From positions 1-5,928 of the forward strand of contig JANQNI010000332.1 in the NCBI GenBank assembly GCA_028289805.1: DNA of 5,928 bases. Direction: 5' to 3'. The DNA comes from Thermoplasmatota archaeon. Its GTDB lineage: Archaea > Thermoplasmatota > E2 > JACPAO01 > JAHFTW01. Both the position numbers and the translations under genes were made by a program. Under the pieces are notes generated by a model that was given only the letters and a program-made list of their open reading frames with translations, had not been told where the DNA came from and made no database searches. Shown here piece by piece: positions 1-5,877 of this stretch (the first letter of the stretch is position 1; each line of letters starts with the position of its first letter).

Positions 1-2846
1 ACCTCGGCGGCCACGAAGTCCCGCGCGCCCTCCAGAACGGCCGCCTCGTCGATGCCCGACAGCAGCGCGGTGCGCTGGGCCTCCGAGAACTGGTTGACCT
101 GGGCCGGCAGCTTGCCGGTGAACGCCTGCACCGCCTTGCCGAGCCTGCGCATCGCCTCGTCCTGCATCACCTCGCCCATGAACCGGCCCATGGGGAACTT
201 GCCCTGCGTCTCGGCGGCCATGCGAAGCGCCTTGCGCGTCAACTCGGCCTTCCAGGCGGGCGTGGTGTAGAGCGTCAGCACGTCGCCGCCGTCGGCGAGC
301 TTGTGGACGGTCTTGACGTCCTCCAGGGCGGTGCGCAGGTAGTCCTCGGCGGCCAGGGCGGCCGCGTCGACCGGTCCCGGTTCCGGGACGGCGGTGGTGC
401 TGCACAGGCCGTCGCCGCCGGCGCGCTCGAACAGCTCCTCCGCCGTGTGGGGCAGGATGGGGCACAGGGCGACGGCCCATTCCCGCACCAGCCGCCGCAG
501 CAGGTCCCCGTCGGCACCGCCGCGCCGCTGGTACCAGCGCAGGGTCTCCGGGACGCCGTAGACCAACTCCCCGGTGGCGGTGCGCAGGTCGTAGTCCTCC
601 AGGGCCTGACGGGCGTTGGCGAGGTGCTGGTTCCAGCGTGCGCGCAACCAGTCGTCCATGGATCCCTCGCCGCCGTCGGCCTCCAGGCACTCGGTGGCGA
701 CGCGGGCGACGCGCAGCACCTGCTGGCGGTACGTCATGACGATGTCGGGGTCCCACTCGATGTCCACGTGGGGGCTGCCGACGTGGCAGTAGTAGAGGCG
801 CATCGGGTCGACGCCGTACTTCTTGGCCGCGCCGGGGATGGGTTCCGCGCCGCCCTTGCTCTTCGAGATCTTCGCGCCGGCCTTCTGGGTCACCCACCAG
901 TTGACGAAGATGCCCCGCGGCCGCAGGGCGGGGTCGTTGAGCAACGCCACGTTGTTCATCACGTAGACGGGGAAGTGGACCGTCTGGTGCTCCTTGCCGC
1001 CCAGGTTGATGTCGACGGGGCCGAAGTGCAGCAGGTCGGCGCGCACCTCGTCCCAGACGGGCGCCTCGGCGACGCCGTGGCCGTTGACGACGTAGTCCCA
1101 GAACGCGTCGGTGAGGTCGTCGACCTGGAGGCGGCCGTCGTTGACGTAGGGGCTCACCAGGTAGTACCAGGCGTAGAAGGTCGAGTCCGCGATGGGCTCG
1201 ACGATCCAGCCCTCCTTGAACGGGAACTCGGTGCCCAGCCACGCGCCGCGGCGCACGCAGGCGCGGTCGCCGAACCAGTCCAGCACGTTGCCGATGTCGT
1301 CGGCGTAGCGCTGCGGGAGGATGCGCATGGTCTCGGCGTGCTGCTTGCTGGCCTCCGTCCACTCGGGGTCGGAGTAGGCGATGAAGTCCTGGTCCGGGAT
1401 GCGCTTGACGTCCACCAGCTCGCCTGCGCGGCTGATGACGGTCTCGCTGAACTGGCGGATGGGGCGGCCGTGGTCCTCGGCGACGAAGTCCTCCCGGAGC
1501 TGGTCCTTGACCTCCTTGATGCGCTTACCGGCGTAGGGGCCGCAGGCGTCGGTGAGGACGCCCTTGTTGAACTCGTCCGCGTAGACCTCGTCCGTGGCGG
1601 CGTCGAGGGCCGCCTTGTCCTGCTGGCTCGTCACGCCGTGCCGGGCGTGGGCCACGCGGGCCGGCAGGTCGTCGTAGCCCTCGATGGAGACGATCTGCGG
1701 CGGCTCGCCCAGGCGTTCGTCCAGGCCGGCGTCCAGGTACGCCGCGTAGTCGAAGGGGGCGTGGCCGGGCACCGACATGACGATGCCCGTCGCCACCAGG
1801 GGATCCACGAACGTCCCCTGCACCACCGGCACCTGCTTGCCCGTCACGGGGGCCGTGGCCGTCTCGCCGACGAGGGCGGAGCCGGGGACGGTCAGGTCCA
1901 GCGCCTCCGCGCGCTCGAACTGCCACAGCAGCTTGGTCTTGCCCTGCTGGCTGACGCACCAGACCTCCGAGGGGTCCCCGTCGTCCACGGCGCCGTCCTT
2001 CCAGACGCGCACCAGTTCGTAGTCGTGCTCCGGGTGGACCCACAGGTTCGTCACGCCGTAGACCGTCTCCGGCCGCAGGGTCGCGCAGGGCAGGACGATG
2101 GTGTCGTGGTCGTCGTCCGTGTCCACGATGTCGCCGGCCGGGATCGTGAAGCGCAGCGCCACGAACTCCTGGATCTCCGCGCTGCCGCCCTGCTTGATGT
2201 CGGTCTCCGACTTGTCCACCGCCACCGGTCCCGCCACGGGACAAAACGGAGCGTAGTGGGGCTTCTGCACCAGGTAGCCCAGGTCGCCGAGGCGCCGGAA
2301 CTGCCACTGGATGAACTTCTGGTAGCCGGGGTCGATGGTGGTGCAGTCGCGGCGCTCGTCGATGAGGAAGCCGAACTTCTTCCAGTAGTCGTACTGGTAG
2401 ACGTGGGCGAAGTAGTCCACCACCGCCTTCGGGTCGGTCAGGGCCGACAACTCGCCCTCGTACCCGTTGCTCCGGAGGTACTCCGTCTTCTCGCCGCGCT
2501 CCACCTCCTTGGCGAACGCGACGGCGGGGATGCCGGAGGCGTGGAAGCCCGCAGGAAACAGGACGTCGTGGCCCGTCTGGCGCTTGTAGCGGGCGAAGAC
2601 GTCCGAGTAGGTGAAGCCCCGCATGTGCCCCACGTGCAGGTAGCCGCTGATGCCGGGGTAGGCGAAGTGGATGAAGAAGGTCGGTTTCGCCGGGACGGCG
2701 GAGTCGACGCTGGATGCCTCGGACGCGTCCGACCCGAGCCTGCGGCGGCTCGCAAGCTCGCCGGGGCCCACCGCGTGCTGGGTGCCGGCGTCCCACCAGC
2801 GCCGCCGCCACTTCCCGGTGGGGGCGTCCAGGTCCCACTCCGCCAT
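1..2846 (-). CDS. leuS: Leucyl-tRNA synthetase, archaeal type (3' end beyond window)
   Basis: Charges tRNA-Leu with leucine in the cytoplasm, a class I aminoacyl-tRNA synthetase. The frame is open from an ATG at 2846 to the left edge, giving 948 residues; archaeal LeuRS is usually about 950-970, so only the end of the C-terminal domain should be missing. The HIGH signature is HVGH at residues 71-74, after a class I first strand ending YPGISGYL. The CP1 editing domain shows its threonine-rich motif TLRPETVYGV (256-265) and VPGHAPFDY with the conserved aspartate at 366. The KMSKS loop is KISKS (659-663), preceded by GGKEHQTVHFP. The anticodon-binding helical domain follows. The spacing of these parts and the editing motifs match archaeal/eukaryotic rather than bacterial LeuRS. 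Residues about 26-52 form a Ser/Ala/Arg-rich stretch that looks like an insertion before the catalytic fold. The ATG was chosen because WRRRWWDAG, the typical N-terminal helix, follows at once and a TATA-like box lies upstream. Confidence 0.95.
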   Translation of the reverse strand, partial: MAEWDLDAPTGKWRRRWWDAGTQHAVGPGELASRRRLGSDASEASSVDSAVPAKPTFFIHFAYPGISGYLHVGHMRGFTYSDVFARYKRQTGHDVLFPAGFHASGIPAVAFAKEVERGEKTEYLRSNGYEGELSALTDPKAVVDYFAHVYQYDYWKKFGFLIDERRDCTTIDPGYQKFIQWQFRRLGDLGYLVQKPHYAPFCPVAGPVAVDKSETDIKQGGSAEIQEFVALRFTIPAGDIVDTDDDHDTIVLPCATLRPETVYGVTNLWVHPEHDYELVRVWKDGAVDDGDPSEVWCVSQQGKTKLLWQFERAEALDLTVPGSALVGETATAPVTGKQVPVVQGTFVDPLVATGIVMSVPGHAPFDYAAYLDAGLDERLGEPPQIVSIEGYDDLPARVAHARHGVTSQQDKAALDAATDEVYADEFNKGVLTDACGPYAGKRIKEVKDQLREDFVAEDHGRPIRQFSETVISRAGELVDVKRIPDQDFIAYSDPEWTEASKQHAETMRILPQRYADDIGNVLDWFGDRACVRRGAWLGTEFPFKEGWIVEPIADSTFYAWYYLVSPYVNDGRLQVDDLTDAFWDYVVNGHGVAEAPVWDEVRADLLHFGPVDINLGGKEHQTVHFPVYVMNNVALLNDPALRPRGIFVNWWVTQKAGAKISKSKGGAEPIPGAAKKYGVDPMRLYYCHVGSPHVDIEWDPDIVMTYRQQVLRVARVATECLEADGGEGSMDDWLRARWNQHLANARQALEDYDLRTATGELVYGVPETLRWYQRRGGADGDLLRRLVREWAVALCPILPHTAEELFERAGGDGLCSTTAVPEPGPVDAAALAAEDYLRTALEDVKTVHKLADGGDVLTLYTTPAWKAELTRKALRMAAETQGKFPMGRFMGEVMQDEAMRRLGKAVQAFTGKLPAQVNQFSEAQRTALLSGIDEAAVLEGARDFVAAE

Positions 2847-2870
2847 GATGGGCCGGCGACAGGGAGGAGG

Positions 2871-2880
2871 CGTTTCAAAG
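2871..2880 (-). promoter_or_regulatory. TATA-like box for leuS
   Basis: Read on the minus strand the box is CTTTGAAACG, an AT-rich island in GC-rich DNA. It ends 24 nt before the leuS ATG. This is the spacing expected if transcription starts at or next to the start codon, as on archaeal leaderless mRNAs. No GGAGG-like site lies between the box and the ATG. The box matches that of the acyltransferase gene at 5039-5048 in 9 of 10 positions. Assignment is by sequence and spacing only. Confidence 0.5.
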
Positions 2881-2909
2881 TTGTCCGGGCCCCGCCACGA
2901 TTCACGCAC

Positions 2910-2917
2910 TTCATATC
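2910..2917 (+). promoter_or_regulatory. TATA-like box for the endonuclease-fold gene
   Basis: TTCATATC ends 21 nt before the GTG start at 2939, with no Shine-Dalgarno motif between. With the leuS box on the other strand it makes a 92-nt divergent intergenic region carrying one core promoter for each direction. The spacing supports the GTG as the true start and a leaderless transcript. Confidence 0.5.
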
Positions 2918-2938
2918 CCGTCCTCCCCTGGGCGCATC

Positions 2939-3865
2939 GTGTTCCGCGACCGCGTCCTCCAGCACTACCGCGAGAAGGGCTACGCCCTCCGGGAGCGCGT
3001 GAAGGTGCGCGGCCAATCCGGCGCCGTCCACGCCTGCGACCTCGTCGCGCAGGGCCCCCTGGGCAACCTCGTGGTGCAGGTGGAGGACTACGGCGGCTTC
3101 GAGGGTCCGGAACTGGAGGCGGTGCGCCGCATCGCCCGCGACGTGGGTGCCACCCCCGTCGTCGCCGCGCCCGACCTGGACGCCGCCGTGCGCCGCCACG
3201 CGGCCCGGCTGGGCGTCGTGGTCCTCGACGCGGCCGCCCTCGACGCCCCCGCACCCGTGACCGAGGCGCCGTCGACGCCTCGACGCGCGGAGCCGGCGTA
3301 CCCCCCGTGGCCCGACCCGGACGCCCCCCGCGACCGCGCGCGCACGGAGGCGGGGCGGGACGAGGGTCCCGCGTGGCCCGCCGACGGCCGCGCCCGCCCC
3401 GAGCCGACGGGCCGCATGGACCCCGGCGAGGTGGACGACCTGGTGGGCGAGTGGACGCGGCCGGCGCCCCGCGCGCCCACGCGGCGCCAGGACCCCGGCT
3501 TCTGGCGCTACGGACGCGACGACGACGCGCCCGCCGCCGTCGAGGAACCCACCGCGCCCGCCCCCGCGCAGCCCGAGGCCGCGCCGGACGCCGAGCGCGC
3601 CGGCAGCGCCACCGGGTTCTCCTGGCTCGGCCCGCAACCCACCGCCTCGGACGAGGCGGGCGTGGACCGTGCGGCCGCCCGCGCCCCGGCCGAGCGCCCG
3701 GCCCAGGCCCCTGCCATCGCCGCGACGCGCGACCGCGCCCCGGAGCCGTCGCCCTCCGCGAACGCCGACGGCGACCTGCTACGCTGGCTCGTCGGCTTCG
3801 CCGTCGCCGGCGCCAGCGCCGGTGCGGCCTTCCTCGGCCTCGGCGCCCTGCTCGGCCTCCTCTGA
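2939..3865 (+). CDS. Membrane-tethered restriction-endonuclease-like (Mrr-type) fold protein
   Basis: A 308-residue protein starting at GTG. Residues 1-80 resemble the Mrr-like restriction-endonuclease fold of archaeal proteins: a helix with REKGY, a strand with RGQSGAVHACD ending in Asp34, the core strand LVVQVEDYGG (44-53), a helix, the strand TPVVAAP, and LGVVVLDAAAL. In active family members the core strand carries ExK or QxK; here the aligned residues are Gln47 and Glu49, so the catalytic lysine is missing and nuclease activity is doubtful. Residues about 85-275 are Pro/Ala-rich and charged with no visible domain, probably disordered. The last 29 residues (280-308) are a hydrophobic helix beginning LLRWLVGFAVAG and ending at the stop, a likely C-terminal membrane anchor. 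The 3' end overlaps the convergent small gene by 87 nt. The fold is inferred from motif pattern; the cellular role is unknown. Confidence 0.7.
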   Translation: MFRDRVLQHYREKGYALRERVKVRGQSGAVHACDLVAQGPLGNLVVQVEDYGGFEGPELEAVRRIARDVGATPVVAAPDLDAAVRRHAARLGVVVLDAAALDAPAPVTEAPSTPRRAEPAYPPWPDPDAPRDRARTEAGRDEGPAWPADGRARPEPTGRMDPGEVDDLVGEWTRPAPRAPTRRQDPGFWRYGRDDDAPAAVEEPTAPAPAQPEAAPDAERAGSATGFSWLGPQPTASDEAGVDRAAARAPAERPAQAPAIAATRDRAPEPSPSANADGDLLRWLVGFAVAGASAGAAFLGLGALLGLL

Positions 3866-4066
3866 GCCGTTGGCACCGCGCACCACGGCCATCCGGTCCA
3901 GGCCGGCCGCACCAATCTGCTGCGCCACTTCGACGCGCATCCGCTCCAGCACCCACTCCTGGAACCGCGGGCTCATCTCGTAGTCCTCCGGCGGCTCGGG
4001 GACGTCCTGGGTGCCGGCCATGACGGCCTCCTCGTACCGCGTCCACGCCTCAGGCCGGTCGCTCAT
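3779..4066 (-). CDS. Small acidic hypothetical protein, 95 residues
   Basis: I do not recognise this family. The protein runs from an ATG at 4066 to a TAG and is strongly acidic. Residues 1-64 look like a folded or helical core: MSDRPEAWTRYEEAVMAG, a Pro/Glu turn (PEPPEDYEMSPR), then an amphipathic helix around FQEWVLERMRVEVAQQIG. Residues 68-95 are a low-complexity Glu/Ala/Gly tail, and this is the part that lies antisense to the membrane helix of the convergent gene. No cysteines, signal peptide or membrane segment are present. Support for a real gene: a TATA-like box 22 nt upstream, an amino-acid composition of the core unlike the arginine- and proline-rich shadow frames around it, and a fit in the gap left by its neighbours. 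The gene behind it on the same strand ends 43 nt upstream, so the two could also be cotranscribed. Confidence 0.65.
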   Translation of the reverse strand: MSDRPEAWTRYEEAVMAGTQDVPEPPEDYEMSPRFQEWVLERMRVEVAQQIGAAGLDRMAVVRGANGSEEAEQGAEAEEGRTGAGAGDGEADEPA

Positions 4067-4088
4067 GGGGCGGGCACGGCAGGGGGCC

Positions 4089-4094
4089 TGAAAA
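4089..4094 (-). promoter_or_regulatory. TATA-like box for the 95-residue gene
   Basis: On the minus strand the box reads TTTTCA and ends 22 nt before the ATG at 4066. It lies within the 43-nt gap after the receiver gene, in otherwise GC-rich sequence. The spacing equals that seen for the other starts in the window. It suggests the small gene has its own promoter, without excluding readthrough from the receiver gene. Confidence 0.4.
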
Positions 4095-4109
4095 CGGCGC
4101 GGGACGCCG

Positions 4110-4895
4110 TCACTGGGTCAGCACCCGCGACGGGCTGGCGTTCACCCCGTCCAGTGCCTCCGTCAACGCCTCCACCTGCAGGGGCTTGGGCAGGAACGCG
4201 TCCATGCCCGCATCCAGCAGGCGCTGGCGCTCCTCCGGCCGGTCGTCGGCCGTCAGCGCCACGATGAGCGGCCGCCGGTGGGGCGGGATGCGCTCCCGCA
4301 GCGCCGCCGCGGCCGCCTCCCCGCCCATGCCGGGCATCCGGACGTCCATCAGCACCACGTCGAAGCGCTTGCGCTGCGCCACCTCCAGCGCCTGCTCCCC
4401 CGTCGCCACGGACTCGACGCGGTGCTCCATCCGCTTCAGCAGCAGGGCGCCGTAGAACCGGTTGGCGGGGTTGTCGTCCACCAGCAGGACGTTCATGCCC
4501 TGCCGCGACGTGCCGGGGGAGGATTGCGTGGCGGGCTGCGTCAGGGGCGGCGCCGCGCGCACGGCGGGCTCCGGCTGCTCGAGACGGTCCCGGAGGGTGA
4601 GGTAGAGCACCAACGCCCCCGGCGCCAGGTGGGCGATCGCCACCCCCACGGACGCCATGGACCACGGCAGGGACAACGCCATCAGGGCCAGGGCCGCGCT
4701 GCGGCGGGCGCCCGGCTGCACCGAGCGGGGGCCCCACCAGGCGAGGACGGCCGCAGCCGCGAGCGTCACCGCCGCGACGGCGAGCGGTCCCCCGCGGGAT
4801 GCGAGGGTGGCCGCGCTGGCCACGGCCGCCGCCGCGAGGGCCACTGCTGTACCCCGCTTTCCGCGGACGACCGCCGGCTTGGACCCTCCATCCAT
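4110..4895 (-). CDS. Membrane-anchored response-regulator receiver protein without kinase
   Basis: A 261-residue protein with an N-terminal membrane part and a C-terminal CheY-like receiver. Hydrophobic segments lie at about 15-33, 37-54, 66-90 and 91-101, giving three or four helices. A linker of about 30 residues rich in Pro, Gln and Ser follows. The receiver (about 134-250) has all expected residues: acidic pair Asp140-Asp141 (LLVDDN), phospho-acceptor Asp184 (LMDVRMPGMGG), Thr215 (ALTAD) and Lys237 (FLPKPL). This set predicts a phosphorylatable domain, most like receivers of hybrid histidine kinases. No HisKA, HATPase, HAMP or DNA-binding output domain is present, and the linker is too short to hold one. 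The open frame extends upstream to 5114, but that part overlaps the divergent gene and is Arg/Pro-rich. The ATG at 4895 directly precedes the membrane helices and has a TATA-like box 22 nt upstream. Its partner kinase and output are unknown. Confidence 0.88.
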   Translation of the reverse strand: MDGGSKPAVVRGKRGTAVALAAAAVASAATLASRGGPLAVAAVTLAAAAVLAWWGPRSVQPGARRSAALALMALSLPWSMASVGVAIAHLAPGALVLYLTLRDRLEQPEPAVRAAPPLTQPATQSSPGTSRQGMNVLLVDDNPANRFYGALLLKRMEHRVESVATGEQALEVAQRKRFDVVLMDVRMPGMGGEAAAAALRERIPPHRRPLIVALTADDRPEERQRLLDAGMDAFLPKPLQVEALTEALDGVNASPSRVLTQ

Positions 4896-4917
4896 CAACG
4901 AAGCAACTGGCTCCCGT

Positions 4918-4925
4918 GCATACAA
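4918..4925 (-). promoter_or_regulatory. TATA-like box for the receiver gene
   Basis: On the minus strand the box reads TTGTATGC and ends 22 nt before the ATG at 4895. No Shine-Dalgarno motif lies between. This decides the start at 4895 over the upstream in-frame ATG codons, which would lie inside or beyond the divergent gene's promoter. One arm of an inverted repeat abuts the upstream edge of this box. Confidence 0.5.
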
Positions 4926-4956
4926 GAACCGTCCCCCGGCATCGTGGCGACGGTTC
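4926..4956. repeat. 8-bp inverted repeat beside the receiver promoter, possible operator
   Basis: GAACCGTC at 4926-4933 and its exact complement GACGGTTC at 4949-4956 are separated by 15 nt. The inner arm touches the TATA-like box of the receiver gene, in the place of a BRE and upstream regulator site. The centre-to-centre distance is 23 nt, about two helical turns, which would suit a dimeric regulator on one face of DNA. It could also form a weak hairpin or be chance. No regulator gene is adjacent. Confidence 0.35.
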
Positions 4957-5038
4957 AGGGCCGACGTCGAGGGATCGGCGGAGCGTGACCCTTTCGTTTC
5001 CCAGTTTCCTCCCAGCCGCCTGCGGTGCGGCAACGCAT

Positions 5039-5048
5039 CCTTGAAACG
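5039..5048 (+). promoter_or_regulatory. TATA-like box for the acyltransferase gene
   Basis: CCTTGAAACG ends 22 nt before the ATG at 5071. It differs from the leuS box (CTTTGAAACG) at a single position. No convincing Shine-Dalgarno site precedes the ATG; the intervening sequence is only G-rich. The spacing supports the start at 5071 and a leaderless transcript. Confidence 0.5.
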
Positions 5049-5070
5049 GGGCGGCGGGGTCGGTCGGGGC

Positions 5071-5877
5071 ATGGCGGGCGCCAAGGGCCTCATCCGGGCC
5101 ATCGCCGGCACCATCTGGATCTACTCCTACCTGAGCCTCGGCGCCTTCATGGCCGTCGCCGCCCTGCCGGGCCTGTTCCTGGCACGGTGGGGCTGGGGCC
5201 TCGACGTGGGCCCCGCGTGGGCGGGGGAGGCGGCGTTCCTGCTCGACGCCTTCGTGGGCCTCTACTGGAGCATCGTCGGCTTCTTCACCTTCGGACTCGC
5301 CCTCATGGTGGTGCTGCCCCTGGTGCGGGGTCTGTTCCTGCTGCTGGGCTGGAAGCCGCACACGGGGGCCCTGCCCATCCACAGCTTCCGCATGTGGCAC
5401 TGGTACAACCAGAACGGCCTCGTGTTCCTCTTTAACACGGTCTTCGGCCGCTTCGCCCGGCTGACCAACGTCTACAACTGGTACCTGCGCGCCATGGGCG
5501 CCAAGATCGGCAAGAACGTCGTCTTCAACACCCAGCACGTCTACGACCTGGACCTGATCTCCGTCGGTGACAACACCGTCATCGGCGCCAACGCCAGCAT
5601 CCTCGGCCACGTCGGCGAGAAGGGCAAGCTCGTGCGCGAGAAGGTCGTCATCGGCGACCGCTGCACCATCGGCCAGTACACCAACATCTTCCCCGGCGTC
5701 ACCCTGGGCGACAACTGCCACGTGGGCGCCATGAGCCTGGTCCCCAAGGGCACCACCCTCGACAGCAACGCCATCTACGGCGGCGTGCCCGTGCGCAAGA
5801 TCCGCGACCTCCAGCCGGGCGACAAGGTCACGAGCACGGACGTCAGCGCCACCACCGGCAGCCCCAAGGCGGCATGA
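5071..5877 (+). CDS. Membrane-anchored hexapeptide-repeat (left-handed beta-helix) acyltransferase-like protein
   Basis: A 268-residue protein. Two hydrophobic regions, about 13-38 and 62-93, are predicted membrane segments; the stretch between them (39-55) is short and Trp/Gly-rich. After a loop with the aromatic motif RMWHWYNQNG (107-116) and NWYLRAMGAKIGKNV (136-150), residues about 143-240 carry hexapeptide repeats of a left-handed parallel beta-helix: ISVGDNTVIGANASI, VVIGDRCTIGQYTNI, VTLGDNCHVGAMSLV, then YGGVPVRKI, a typical end of such acyltransferases. His180 (SILGH) is a candidate catalytic base. The architecture recalls the C-terminal region of Pls/PosA-type peptide synthetases and stand-alone relatives, but the acceptor and acyl donor cannot be read from sequence. 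The open frame extends upstream to 4657, but that part is antisense to the receiver gene; the ATG at 5071 directly precedes the first membrane segment and follows a TATA-like box. It overlaps the next gene by ATGA. Confidence 0.87.
   Translation: MAGAKGLIRAIAGTIWIYSYLSLGAFMAVAALPGLFLARWGWGLDVGPAWAGEAAFLLDAFVGLYWSIVGFFTFGLALMVVLPLVRGLFLLLGWKPHTGALPIHSFRMWHWYNQNGLVFLFNTVFGRFARLTNVYNWYLRAMGAKIGKNVVFNTQHVYDLDLISVGDNTVIGANASILGHVGEKGKLVREKVVIGDRCTIGQYTNIFPGVTLGDNCHVGAMSLVPKGTTLDSNAIYGGVPVRKIRDLQPGDKVTSTDVSATTGSPKAA

Noticed and set aside
1525..2838. A 437-codon minus-strand frame inside leuS
   Set aside because: It is out of phase with the LeuRS frame and gives an Arg/Pro/Gly-rich product with no motifs.
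303..3002. An open frame of 899 codons on the plus strand, antisense to leuS
   Set aside because: The translation is a Val/Asp/Gly/Arg-rich shadow with no recognisable domain, and the opposite strand carries LeuRS motifs in the right order. Long antisense frames are common in DNA of this GC content. The box upstream of 2939 and the start of the endonuclease-fold gene also fall at its end.
2438..3637. A 399-codon minus-strand frame spanning the leuS start and the endonuclease-fold gene
   Set aside because: It crosses a divergent promoter region and overlaps two better supported genes; its composition is that of a shadow frame.
3866..4110. A rho-type or U-tract terminator after the convergent genes
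   Set aside because: No T-rich run or stable hairpin with a T tract was seen; the convergent 3' ends overlap, leaving no intergenic space for one.
4657..5070. Upstream extension of the acyltransferase frame to an ATG at 4657
   Set aside because: The extension is antisense to the receiver gene's membrane part and has a shadow-like composition; the start at 5071 fits the membrane segment and the promoter box.
4896..5114. Upstream extension of the receiver gene to an ATG at 5114
   Set aside because: The extra 73 residues are Arg/Pro-rich and would run through the divergent promoters and into the acyltransferase coding region. The ATG at 4895 has a TATA-like box at the expected spacing.
4063..5721. 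A 552-codon minus-strand frame across the acyltransferase, intergenic region and receiver gene
   Set aside because: It is antisense to the hexapeptide repeats, producing an artificial Val/Asp/Gly pattern, and out of frame with the receiver. No domain is visible.
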